A DNA stretch of 52,277 bases from an uncultured Bifidobacterium sp. (GTDB lineage Bacteria; Actinomycetota; Actinomycetes; Actinomycetales; Bifidobacteriaceae). How positions within the stretch are numbered: position 1 is the stretch's first letter; each line of letters opens with the position of its first letter. The notes below the pieces were generated by a model, which was not told where the DNA came from, ran no database searches, and was given only the letters and a program-made list of their open reading frames with translations. The stretch spans positions 1 through 52,277 of the forward strand of contig CALNAE010000127.1 in the NCBI GenBank assembly GCA_937874315.1, read 5' to 3'. Below are positions 35,808 to 44,729 of the stretch, in pieces. A program made the translations under genes and the position numbers.

Positions 35808-37658
35808 ATGCGATCGGAAAAACTCATGAAAGGCCGGATGTTCGCCGGCGCCCGCGCACTCTACAGGGCTGCGGGTGTCGATGGAAACGACTTCGGCAAG
35901 CCCATCGTCGCCATCGCGAATTCCTTCAGCGAATTCGTACCCGGCCACGTCCATCTCAACAAGGTCGGTCGTCTGGTCTCTCAGGCGGTCAAGGAGGCCG
36001 GCGGCATCCCGCGTGAATTCAACACGATCGCCGTGGACGACGGCATCGCCATGGGACATACCGGCATGCTTTACTCACTGCCCAGCCGTGATCTCATCGC
36101 GGACGCCGTGGAATATTCCGTCAACGCTCACTGCGCCGACGCCTTAATATGCATCTCAAACTGCGACAAGATAACCCCCGGGATGCTTATGGCCGCACTA
36201 CGGCTCAACATCCCCACGATCTTCGTTTCCGGCGGTCCGATGGAGGCCGGGACAACGACGCTATCCGACGGCACGAAGAAAAGCACCGACCTCATCGACG
36301 TCATGTACGCGAGCGCGGACGACCACGTCTCACAGCGCGACCTATTGTCCTATGAGACCTCCGTGTGCCCCACCTGCGGCTCGTGCGCCGGCATGTTCAC
36401 CGCCAATTCCATGAACTGCCTCACCGAGGCGCTCGGTCTGGCGCTGCCGGGCAACGGCACGGTGCTCGCCTCCCACGGCTACCGCAAGCAGCTCTTCGAG
36501 AAGGCCGGGAAGATGATCGTCCGGCTCGCCGATCGTTACTATCACGAGGACGATTCCTCGGTGCTGCCCCGCAACATCGCCACCGCGCATGCCTTCCAAA
36601 ACGCCATGACCATGGATGTGGCCATGGGCGGTTCGACCAACACCGTGTTGCATATCCTCGCCGCCGCCCAGAGCGCCGACGTCGATTTCACACTCAACGA
36701 CATCGAGAAGATCAGCCACGACGTGCAGTGCATCTGCAAGGCCAGTCCCTCGGGCCCTTGGGAGATATCCGACGTCCACCGCGCCGGCGGCATCTGCGGC
36801 ATTCTGGGCGAGCTCGATCGTGGCGGCAAACTCCACCAGGACGTGCATTCGATCGATTATCCATCGCTCGAGGCGAAACTCGACGCCTGGGACATCATGC
36901 GCCCGACCTGCACGGATGAGGCCAAGCAACTGTACCGCGCCGCGCCCGGCGGCATCGTGTCGCCCGAACCATGGACCCATGAGACCCTGTTCGAAGCGCT
37001 CGACACCGACCGCGTCAAGGGAGCGATCCACGATCTGGACCATCCTGCCGTGGCAGAGGGCGGGCTCGCCGTCCTGCGCGGCAATCTGGCACCGGACGGC
37101 TGCGTGGTGAAGACCGCGGGCGTCCCCAAGGAGAATTGGCATTTCCGCGGGCCCGCGCTGGTCGTCGAATCGCAGGAACAGGCCGTCGAGGTCATTCTCA
37201 ACGACACACTCAAACCCGGCCAGGCCCTGGTCATCCGCTATGAGGGCCCGAAGGGCGGGCCGGGCATGCAGGAGATGCTCTATCCGACGTCCTTCGTCAA
37301 AGGCAAGGGCATCGGCAAAGACGTCGCTCTGATCACCGACGGACGCTACTCCGGTGGATCTTCCGGGCTGGCCATCGGCCACGTCGCTCCGGAGGCCGCC
37401 AGCAAAGGGAACATCGCACTGATCCGCGACGGCGATACCATCGTCATCGATATCCCGAACCGTCGTATCGACGTTGATCTGAGCGACGAGGAGCTCGCCC
37501 AACGACGCTGCGAGCTGGAGGCTGGAGACGGCTACGTGGCTCATCGAGATCGCAAGGTCTCGCTGGCGCTGAAGGCCTACGCCGCCTTCGCCCGCTCGGC
37601 GGACAAGGGAGCCACGCGCGACCCGCAACTCATCAACAGGCTTTCGGGGCTGGCGTAA
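35808..37658 (+). CDS. ilvD: Dihydroxy-acid dehydratase
   Basis: The protein has 616 residues from the ATG at 35808, which has AAGGG 7 bases upstream; an ATG at 35802 is too close to that site. The iron-sulfur enzyme of branched-chain amino-acid synthesis converts dihydroxyisovalerate to ketoisovalerate. Cluster and metal residues lie in ISNCDKITPGM, VCPTCGSCAGMFTANSMNCL and the Asp of VDDGIAMGH; TDGRYSGGSSG is the C-terminal signature. It is a single gene on the plus strand between minus-strand rpoZ and gmk, flanked by repeats on both sides. No other ilv gene is near. Confidence 0.97.
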   Translation: MRSEKLMKGRMFAGARALYRAAGVDGNDFGKPIVAIANSFSEFVPGHVHLNKVGRLVSQAVKEAGGIPREFNTIAVDDGIAMGHTGMLYSLPSRDLIADAVEYSVNAHCADALICISNCDKITPGMLMAALRLNIPTIFVSGGPMEAGTTTLSDGTKKSTDLIDVMYASADDHVSQRDLLSYETSVCPTCGSCAGMFTANSMNCLTEALGLALPGNGTVLASHGYRKQLFEKAGKMIVRLADRYYHEDDSSVLPRNIATAHAFQNAMTMDVAMGGSTNTVLHILAAAQSADVDFTLNDIEKISHDVQCICKASPSGPWEISDVHRAGGICGILGELDRGGKLHQDVHSIDYPSLEAKLDAWDIMRPTCTDEAKQLYRAAPGGIVSPEPWTHETLFEALDTDRVKGAIHDLDHPAVAEGGLAVLRGNLAPDGCVVKTAGVPKENWHFRGPALVVESQEQAVEVILNDTLKPGQALVIRYEGPKGGPGMQEMLYPTSFVKGKGIGKDVALITDGRYSGGSSGLAIGHVAPEAASKGNIALIRDGDTIVIDIPNRRIDVDLSDEELAQRRCELEAGDGYVAHRDRKVSLALKAYAAFARSADKGATRDPQLINRLSGLA

Positions 37659-37920
37659 CCGGCAATCCTGCCGCGCCTTGCATGGGGCCGTCGGTTCGTG
37701 GGCTGCAGAGCGCGGCCATGAATCGGCGGCTCTACGTGTACGAAGACGTAAAACGTAAATGTAAATGAAGATGATGCTATATACGAACGCGGCATGCGTT
37801 ATATGCGGGCGCATGCGTACACGTCATCTGTATGCGTGCCCCTTGTGTTTCGATGCGTACCCCCATGTTTCGTGGTGTATACGGTTTGCCTCGAAATCCC
37901 CCGAATGTGTGCGTCTATGG

Positions 37921-38100
37921 GGAAAACTCACAAAAAACGGAAACCCGCACGCGTCACGGACAGCAGACGACGAAAGGTCATTGAAAGTACCCGAGAAAGC
38001 AAACCCACACGTATCGCAGACAACAAACTACGAACGATCATCGAAGACACCTGAAAAAGAAATCTAACATGTCGTGGGCAACAGACGACAAACGACAGAT
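37921..38100. repeat. Diverged 60-base tandem repeat, three copies
   Basis: Blocks 37921-37980, 37981-38040 and 38041-38100 align without gaps. Shared stretches include AAACCCGCACGCGTCACGGA / AAACCCACACGTATCGCAGA and GGTCATTGAA / GATCATCGAA. The third block is more diverged. The period is a multiple of three, so all frames through it look repetitive. Confidence 0.8.
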
Positions 38101-38249
38101 GACAGATGACGCATAAGATGACGGACAAAGGATCGATCCGAGCGAACAGACTGGTCCGGTCGAAAGGTGGCTTGCGCTCCTTGGCGATGATGACACACCT
38201 ATGGCGACACGCACCACCTAGGTGACATCGCACTGCCTGGGTGATGTCA

Positions 38250-38297
38250 AATTCAGTCGAAGGGCAGCAGATGCTCCCTGGCGACGACGATGACCGC
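38250..38297 (-). pseudogene. Diverged duplicate of the gmk 3' end
   Basis: On the minus strand this reads AVIVVAREHLLPFD then stop. The true gmk end reads WTVIAREYALPLD then stop, 67 bases away. The two segments share AATTCAGTCGA and CTCCCTGGCGA blocks in the same order. It appears to be the remnant of a tandem duplication. Confidence 0.65.
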
Positions 38298-38319
38298 GCG
38301 TGTGACGGCTTCTGCGAAT

Positions 38320-39009
38320 TCAGTCGAGAGGCAGCGCGTACTCCCTGGCGATGACGGTCCACAACTCGTCCGCGGCCTTACGCACCGTGGTGTTCACGAT
38401 GGTCACGTCGAATTCATGTTCGCTTTCCAACTCCAGTCGCGCCGTTTCGAGCCGCTTGCGACGCTGCTCCTCGTTCTCGGTGCCGCGGCCTATCAGTCGC
38501 CGCACGAGTTCGTCGTAGCTTGGCGGCGCTAGGAACACGTATACGACGTCCAATCCCAGACGAGCGGCCTCCTGTTTGACCCGATGGGCGCCCTGCAGAT
38601 CGATTTCCAGAATCGTGGGGACACCCGCGGACACATGGTCGAGCACCGGCTGCAAAGGCGTGCCGTAGTGAGCCATGTTATGGACTACGGCGGTTTCGAG
38701 GAAATATCCGGCCCGTTGCTTCGCCGCGAACTCGTCCTCGGTCATGAACCAGTATGTCGTGCCGTCGATCTCACCTGGGCGCGGGGCGCGCGTCGTAGCG
38801 GAAACGGAAACCCATACTTCAGGATGCTTGGCTCGTAACGCGGCTTCCACGGTACCCTTGCCGACCGCAGTGGGTCCGGTGAGCACCATCAGTCGCCCAG
38901 CATGACCAGAAGCATTCGCCTTCACGGCGTCCGGCTCGTCTACATCATGGTTTGCGCCGCCGCGTTCTTGATCCCGCATGCTGCTGTGCGACATGGGTTC
39001 ATCGTGCAT
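38320..39009 (-). CDS. gmk: Guanylate kinase
   Basis: The protein has 229 residues from the ATG at 39009, which follows GAGGTGACTTTG; a GTG at 39018 is an alternative. It phosphorylates GMP to GDP. Residues 1-38 form an unusual charged, Ser/His-rich extension. The core begins at LMVLTGPTAVGKGT (P-loop) and contains VSVSATTRAPRPGEIDG (GMP binding), YGTP and the lid with RLIGRGTENEEQ. It lies downstream of pyrF in the car-pyrF-gmk group. Confidence 0.95.
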   Translation of the reverse strand: MHDEPMSHSSMRDQERGGANHDVDEPDAVKANASGHAGRLMVLTGPTAVGKGTVEAALRAKHPEVWVSVSATTRAPRPGEIDGTTYWFMTEDEFAAKQRAGYFLETAVVHNMAHYGTPLQPVLDHVSAGVPTILEIDLQGAHRVKQEAARLGLDVVYVFLAPPSYDELVRRLIGRGTENEEQRRKRLETARLELESEHEFDVTIVNTTVRKAADELWTVIAREYALPLD

Positions 39010-39050
39010 CAAAGTCACCTCTTATCACTCCTTCATCAGTCACTCGTGTC

Positions 39051-39120
39051 ATGACGCGCGATGACGCCAGATGACGCCAGATGACACGTGATATAACGCC
39101 ATCACGCGCCATCACGTCAA
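39051..39120. repeat. Ten-base tandem repeat, seven units
   Basis: Seven consecutive 10-base units follow the pattern ATGACGCCAG: the second and third are identical and the others differ by one to five bases. The array fills the gap between pyrF and gmk and runs a few bases into the end of pyrF. Confidence 0.75.
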
Positions 39121-40050
39121 AAGCCGATCGTCGTTATCCGCGCCTTCGCTGGTCGCCTCCAGCAAAGCCTGCCGGACATCAAGCGCAACGCTCTCCGTAG
39201 CCTGGGACAGTTGCACGATATCGGGTCCGTGCGCCGCGATGAACCTCGAAACCGTGACCAAAACGTTGCCTCTGGTCCCCTTGAACACGGTTTTCAGGTC
39301 CTTGGCCTCCGCGCCCTGCCACCCGTACCCCGGAGAAAGGATAGGACCGGAAAAATCCGCCGGATTCAACGAATGGTCACTCATCCAGTGACCGATTGTG
39401 GCACCGATGATCAGACCGACCGAGCCCATGCCGGTGATGCCGTCATTGAATCGTTGCGCGTTCTTGGCGATGCCGTAGGCAACGGTTTTGCCCCGGTAGT
39501 CGCCGCTCTGCCGGATGGCGGTCTGCAGGCTGGCACCCTCCTGGTTCGAAGTCAGGGACGCGATGAAAACGCCGCGGCCGTAATCCAGCGCCTCGTTGAT
39601 CAGCCCGGACAACGACCGCGCGCCGTAATACGGCAGCAGGGTAATCGCGTCGGCGAGCATGGGCGAATCGGGGTGGAAATACGCGTCGGCCAACGCCGAA
39701 ATCGTCGTCTGCAGTCCGCCGTGAAGGCAATCGACGATGGTGATCACGTCCATCTGTCTGGCCGCGTACAGCACGCGTTCCAAAGCCTCGAATCCTTTCG
39801 AACCGTATCGTTCGAACATGGGGGTCTGGAACTTGACCGCGGCCGCCCTACCCCGCATCGCCTGGAGCATACGCATGGAAAACAACTCCGCACCCTGCGC
39901 ATCGACGTCATATCCCCAATCGGCGAGAATCCTGCGATGGGGATCGATGCCGACGCAGAGCGGGCCGTATTCCGCCATAGACGCGCTTAACCGCATGCCG
40001 AAATCGGCGCGTATCGATGACGGTGTCTGCGGCACTGCCTTGTGTTCCAT
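39112..40050 (-). CDS. PyrF-like protein (OMP decarboxylase family, catalytic motif lost)
   Basis: The protein has 312 residues. It aligns along its full length with the type 2 orotidine-5'-phosphate decarboxylases of actinobacteria: GPLCVGIDPH with Asp36, a KFQ motif with Lys73 and GILSPGYGWQGAE-like phosphate loop sequence. The catalytic segment, DAKRGDI in active enzymes, reads D107-C-L-H-G-G-L113, so the proton-donating Lys and the second Asp are both gone. The first Asp remains. SPYLGF-type residues are also changed (LPYYGA). The frame is intact and sits one base over the carB stop, so it is expressed with carAB. It may be inactive, have a new role, or be backed up by another pyrF elsewhere in the genome. 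Confidence 0.85.
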   Translation of the reverse strand: MEHKAVPQTPSSIRADFGMRLSASMAEYGPLCVGIDPHRRILADWGYDVDAQGAELFSMRMLQAMRGRAAAVKFQTPMFERYGSKGFEALERVLYAARQMDVITIVDCLHGGLQTTISALADAYFHPDSPMLADAITLLPYYGARSLSGLINEALDYGRGVFIASLTSNQEGASLQTAIRQSGDYRGKTVAYGIAKNAQRFNDGITGMGSVGLIIGATIGHWMSDHSLNPADFSGPILSPGYGWQGAEAKDLKTVFKGTRGNVLVTVSRFIAAHGPDIVQLSQATESVALDVRQALLEATSEGADNDDRLLT

Positions 40051-43000
40051 CAGTTGTCCTGTTCATCCATGGCGAAGAGCTGCCGGGCGTGATCCTGGAT
40101 ACTCATGATCTGATAATCGTTGCGTTTGATGGCTTCAATGGCCATGAGCACGGCGGAGAACTCGGTGATGGTGGTGAATTGCGGCAGATCGGCGGCGATG
40201 GCCGCCACACGAATCGAATAACCATCCGAACGCGATCCGCGAGAGTTCGGGGTGTTGAGGATCATGTCGATCTTGCCCTCCTCGATCAGATCAACCACGT
40301 TCTTGCCTATGCCGCCTCTGGCGTGTTCCACGGGCAGCGGCGCGGTCGGATCGGTATCGACGCGCGTCGAGATCTTATCGACGATCTTGGAATCGATGCC
40401 ATATCGACGCAGCACCGAAGCGGTGCCCTCGGTGGCGCAGATGGTGAAACCGAGTTCGATCAAGCGCACCGCCATCAACGGCAGCTGCCGTTTATCCGTA
40501 TCGTTCACCGATAGGAAGACGGTGCCGGATGTCGGCAACCCGCCTTTGTAGGCCGCCAACTGGCTCTTCGCGAACGCGTGCGGGAAATCGCGGTCGAAGC
40601 CCATGACCTCGCCGGTCGAGCGCATCTCCGGCCCCAGCAGCACGTCCACGGTCTTCCCCACCGGCGTGTGGAAACGTTTGAACGGCAGGACGGATTCCTT
40701 GACCGCCACCTGCTGACCGGGGTGGATCACGCTGCCGTCGTCCTTGGGTAGCAGAAGGCCGCGCCGGCGTTGATCGGCAACGCTTTCCCCCACCAACAGT
40801 CGGGCCGCGGCTTTCGCGAGGGCCACACCGGTCGCCTTCGAAGCGAACGGCACGGTGCGCGATGCCCGTGGGTTGGCCTCGATGACGTAGAGCGTGTTGG
40901 ACATAAAGGCGTATTGGACGTTGAGCAGTCCCTGCACGCCACAGCCGCGTGCGATGGCCAGGGTGGCCTGACGCAAGCGATCGATCTGATCGTCGGACAA
41001 CGTGCTGGGCGGCAACGTGCAGGCCGCGTCGCCGGAATGGACACCCGCCTCCTCGACATGTTCCATGATGCCGCCGATATAGAGCTCATGGCCGTCGAAC
41101 AACGCGTCCACGTCGATCTCGATGGCATCCTGAAGGAATTTATCGATGAGCAGCGGTGAAGGCAATCGCCCCGAAACCACGGTGTCGGCCTTCGCCTGCT
41201 CGATCGCACGATTCACATAGGTCTCCAGCTGCCGATCGTCGTACACGATCTCCATGCCTCGCCCGCCCAGCACGTAGCTGGGGCGCACCAGGACGGGGTA
41301 CCCGATCTGATGGGCGGAGTCCTTCGCCTCTTGCAGATTGAGCGCCGTGCCGTAGCGTGGCGCGTTGAGATGCTCCTTGCGCAGCACCTCACCGAAAAGC
41401 TCGCGATTTTCGGCCAGATCGATATGCTCGGGCGAGGTGCCCAGAATCGGTACGCCGGCATCCTTGAGTCGGGCGGCCAGAGACAGCGGTGTCTGCCCGC
41501 CCAGCTGCACGACCACGCCCTTCACCGGCCCCATGCGCTTCTCGGCCTGATAGATCTCCAACACGTCCTCGAAGGTCAGCGGCTCGAAGTACAACCGGTC
41601 TGACATGTCGTAATCGGTCGAAACGGTTTCCGGGTTGCAGTTGACCATGATGGTGTCATAGTCCTTGCCCAGTTCCTGGACGGCGTGCACGCAGGTGTAG
41701 TCGAACTCGATCCCCTGCCCGATGCGGTTGGGACCGGAACCGAGGATGATCACGGCTGGCCGCGTACGGGGTCGCAGCTCGGATTCGTCGGCGTAGCACG
41801 AGTAGTAATACGGCGTCACCGCGTCGAATTCGGCGGCGCAGGTGTCCACCGTCTTATAGACAGGATGCAGGCCGTAGCTCCAGCGCAGCTCTCGCACCAC
41901 GTTTTCGCCCTGCTTGCCGAAATGCCGAAGCCGCGCGACCTGCACGTCGGACAGCCCCGCACGCTTCGCCTTCAGCAGCAGGCGGGGACCTAGCGTCTCG
42001 GCTTGCCTGACCTGCATGGCGGTCGCGTTGATCAGTGCGAACTGGTGGATGAACCAGGGATCGATCTTGGTCTGGTCGAATATCTGCTGTTCGCTGGCGC
42101 CGCCCCACAATGCGCGTTGAATCTGGAGATAGCGGTGCTCCGTTGGGATATGAATCCGTTCGAGCAGTGATGCGACCTCGTCGGCGTCCGGGCGTTCGCC
42201 GTCCCAGCTGAAGCCCATGTGCCGCTTGTCGATGGAACGCATGGCCTTGCCCAAAGACTCCTGGAAGTTGCCTCCCAACGCCATGGCCTCGCCCACCGAT
42301 TTCATGGAGGTGGTCAGCAGCGGATCGGCGCCTGGGAACTTCTCGAACGCGAACCGCGGGATCTTCGTCACCACGTAGTCGATAGTCGGCTCGAAACTGG
42401 CCGGCGTCGACTGGGTGATGTCGTTGCGTATCTCGTTGAGCGTGTAGCCCAACGCGAGTTTGGCAGCGATCTTCGCGATGGGGAAGCCCGTCGCCTTCGA
42501 CGCCAGAGCCGAGGACCGTGACACGCGCGGGTTCATTTCGATGACGATGATACGACCGTTGCTGGGATTGACCGCGAACTGGATATTGCAGCCACCGGTT
42601 TCGACGCCGACTCCGCGAATAATGGCGATGCCGATATCACGCATCCGCTGGTATTCACGATCGGTCAGGGTGAACATGGGGGCCACGGTGATCGAATCGC
42701 CGGTATGTACGCCGACCGGGTCGACGTTCTCGATCGGACAGACGACCACGACGTTGTCCTTGGCGTCGCGCATCAGCTCGAGCTCATATTCCTTCCAGCC
42801 TTCGATGCCCTCCTCGACCAGCACCTCGTCGGTCGGCGAGTAATGCAGCCCGGCCCCCGCGATACGCAGCAGCTCCTCATGATCGTGTGCGATGCCCGAA
42901 CCGAGGCCGCCCATGGTGAAGCTGGGCCTGATCACAACCGGGTATCCCAGATCCTCGACGATGCTTTCGACCTCGTCCAACGAATGGGCGACGGCGGAAC

Positions 43001-43433
43001 GCGCCGACTCACCGCCGGCCTCGTCGACGACATGCTTGAATTGCTCACGATCCTCGCCACGGTTGATGGCCTCGAGCGAGGCGCCGATCAGCTCCACATG
43101 GTAGCGGTCCAGCACGCCGGCCTGCCCCAAGGCAACGGCCGCGTTCAAGGCGGTCTGACCACCAAGTGTGGGCAACAGGGCGTCGGGGCGTTCCTTGGCG
43201 ATGATGCGCTCGAGTATGGCCGTGTCGATGGGCTCGATGTAGGTCGCGTCGGCCATCTCCGGATCGGTCATGATGGTGGCGGGATTGGAGTTGACCAGGA
43301 TGACGCGTATACCCTCTTCACGCAGTACACGGCAAGCCTGGGTGCCGGAATAATCGAATTCCGCCGCCTGGCCGATGACAATCGGACCGGAGCCGATCAC
43401 CATCACCGATGAGATGTCGCTGCGTTTAGGCAT
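40050..43433 (-). CDS. carB: Carbamoyl-phosphate synthase large subunit
   Basis: The protein has 1127 residues from the ATG opening MPKRSDISSVMVIGSGP. Two homologous ATP-grasp halves make carboxyphosphate and then carbamoyl phosphate; each half has its own GSGPIVIGQ/GSGPNRIGQ entry and the FNCNPETVST/NSNPATIMT loops. The last 150 residues form the allosteric MGS-like domain. It overlaps carA by eight bases. The product supplies arginine and pyrimidine synthesis. Confidence 0.97.
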   Translation of the reverse strand: MPKRSDISSVMVIGSGPIVIGQAAEFDYSGTQACRVLREEGIRVILVNSNPATIMTDPEMADATYIEPIDTAILERIIAKERPDALLPTLGGQTALNAAVALGQAGVLDRYHVELIGASLEAINRGEDREQFKHVVDEAGGESARSAVAHSLDEVESIVEDLGYPVVIRPSFTMGGLGSGIAHDHEELLRIAGAGLHYSPTDEVLVEEGIEGWKEYELELMRDAKDNVVVVCPIENVDPVGVHTGDSITVAPMFTLTDREYQRMRDIGIAIIRGVGVETGGCNIQFAVNPSNGRIIVIEMNPRVSRSSALASKATGFPIAKIAAKLALGYTLNEIRNDITQSTPASFEPTIDYVVTKIPRFAFEKFPGADPLLTTSMKSVGEAMALGGNFQESLGKAMRSIDKRHMGFSWDGERPDADEVASLLERIHIPTEHRYLQIQRALWGGASEQQIFDQTKIDPWFIHQFALINATAMQVRQAETLGPRLLLKAKRAGLSDVQVARLRHFGKQGENVVRELRWSYGLHPVYKTVDTCAAEFDAVTPYYYSCYADESELRPRTRPAVIILGSGPNRIGQGIEFDYTCVHAVQELGKDYDTIMVNCNPETVSTDYDMSDRLYFEPLTFEDVLEIYQAEKRMGPVKGVVVQLGGQTPLSLAARLKDAGVPILGTSPEHIDLAENRELFGEVLRKEHLNAPRYGTALNLQEAKDSAHQIGYPVLVRPSYVLGGRGMEIVYDDRQLETYVNRAIEQAKADTVVSGRLPSPLLIDKFLQDAIEIDVDALFDGHELYIGGIMEHVEEAGVHSGDAACTLPPSTLSDDQIDRLRQATLAIARGCGVQGLLNVQYAFMSNTLYVIEANPRASRTVPFASKATGVALAKAAARLLVGESVADQRRRGLLLPKDDGSVIHPGQQVAVKESVLPFKRFHTPVGKTVDVLLGPEMRSTGEVMGFDRDFPHAFAKSQLAAYKGGLPTSGTVFLSVNDTDKRQLPLMAVRLIELGFTICATEGTASVLRRYGIDSKIVDKISTRVDTDPTAPLPVEHARGGIGKNVVDLIEEGKIDMILNTPNSRGSRSDGYSIRVAAIAADLPQFTTITEFSAVLMAIEAIKRNDYQIMSIQDHARQLFAMDEQDN

Positions 43434-44646
43434 TGTGCTGTCCTCCCTGTGCGGAATCCATGAGTTCCACGAAACGGTCGAAAAGATATGCCGCGTCATG
43501 CGGGCCGGCCGCGGCTTCCGGATGGTATTGAACGGAGAAGGCCGGGATGTCGACGCATTGCAACCCCTCGACGACATTGTCGTTGAGATCGACATGAGAG
43601 ACGAAGACCTTGCCAAAATGGCCCTGCTCATACGGTGACGTCACGGCGTCGCCGATTGGCGCATCCACCGCGAATCCGTGATTATGCGTGGTGATTTCGA
43701 CCTTGCCGGTCGTCGTATCCATCACCGGCTGGTTCACACCGCGATGACCGAATTTGAGCTTGTAGGTGTCAAAGCCCAACGCGCGCCCGAAGAGCTGGTT
43801 GCCAAAGCAGATGCCGAAGAAGGGATACCCCGCGTCGAGCACACGCCGCAGCAGTTCGACCATGGGTTGCGCCTGTTCGGGATCGCCGGGACCATTGGAG
43901 AAGAAGACGCCATCGGGGTGCAGCGCCTGGATCTGCTCGAACGTGGTGTTGGAGGGCACCACATGGACGCGGCACCCGCGTTCGGCCATACGGTGCGGCG
44001 TCATCATCTTGAGCCCCAAATCAACCGCGACGACGGTGAACAGCGGATCCTTGCCCGCGAATGCGCCCGCCGGTTCGACGGTATACGAACGCTCGGTGCT
44101 GACCTCGTCATACAGCCGTCGACCCTGCATCCGTGGAGAGGCCTTGACCTCCTGAACCAGTGAGTTGATGCCGCGCAGCGTGCCGGACGAGACATCCAAC
44201 AACGCGTCGCCGCTGAAGATTCCAGCGCGCATCACACCTGCCGAACGCAGATGGCGCACAAGCTTGCGTGTGTCGATGTCGCTGATGCCCACGATGCCGT
44301 GCCGGGCGAGATCGTCGGTTAGTCCTCCATCGGCACGCCAATTGCTGGTGGTGGGGCTGGGCTCACGCACCACATATCCCGAAACCCAGATCCGTGAGGA
44401 TTCCGGATCCTCGTCGTTGACGCCCGTGTCACCGATATGAGGGAACGTCTGCACCACGATTTGTCGGTCGTAGCTCGGGTCGGTAAGCGTCTCCTGGTAG
44501 CCGGTCATGCCGGTGGAAAACACGATCTCACCAAGGGTGGAGCCGGTCGCACCATATGGAGCGCCGACGAATATCTGCCCATCTTCCAATACGAGTACGG
44601 CATCGGTTGTCCTGTAGCCGCCAAAGGCGGTGTCGCTGTGATTCAC
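43426..44646 (-). CDS. carA: Carbamoyl-phosphate synthase small subunit
   Basis: The protein has 406 residues from a GTG at 44646, chosen because GGAGGG lies six bases upstream; a TTG at 44676 would add ten residues. The N-terminal CPSase domain is followed by a class I glutamine amidotransferase domain whose nucleophile Cys is in FFGICFGNQLFG (most homologues read GICLGHQ) and whose His/Glu pair is in VQYHPEA. It releases ammonia from glutamine for CarB. The unusual FGN around the nucleophile is worth noting. Confidence 0.95.
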   Translation of the reverse strand: MNHSDTAFGGYRTTDAVLVLEDGQIFVGAPYGATGSTLGEIVFSTGMTGYQETLTDPSYDRQIVVQTFPHIGDTGVNDEDPESSRIWVSGYVVREPSPTTSNWRADGGLTDDLARHGIVGISDIDTRKLVRHLRSAGVMRAGIFSGDALLDVSSGTLRGINSLVQEVKASPRMQGRRLYDEVSTERSYTVEPAGAFAGKDPLFTVVAVDLGLKMMTPHRMAERGCRVHVVPSNTTFEQIQALHPDGVFFSNGPGDPEQAQPMVELLRRVLDAGYPFFGICFGNQLFGRALGFDTYKLKFGHRGVNQPVMDTTTGKVEITTHNHGFAVDAPIGDAVTSPYEQGHFGKVFVSHVDLNDNVVEGLQCVDIPAFSVQYHPEAAAGPHDAAYLFDRFVELMDSAQGGQHNA

Positions 44647-44729
44647 CACAATCCCTCCCTGACCGTTTACGGCCAAGATTACCGGCCGATTGGGACTCGC
44701 GGCTCGACCGACAACCGCCTCAATCGGGC

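Larger units (their letters stand above)
37659..38319. other. Repeat-rich 661-base gap between ilvD and gmk
   Basis: No convincing gene is present. A 100-residue frame at 37765-38067 is Cys-rich at first and ends in repeat-derived sequence, and overlapping frames look just as good, so none is called. The stretch is lower in GC than its surroundings. It contains many scattered ATGCGT words (37790-37865), a 60-base repeat, and a diverged copy of the gmk 3' end. GACATC and GATGTC (38224-38247) could pair as a weak terminator. Confidence 0.7.

Noticed and set aside
37765..38067. A 100-codon frame with Cys pairs and a 20-residue repeat
   Set aside because: Overlapping frames on both strands show equal repetition because the DNA repeat is 60 bases long; no ribosome binding site.
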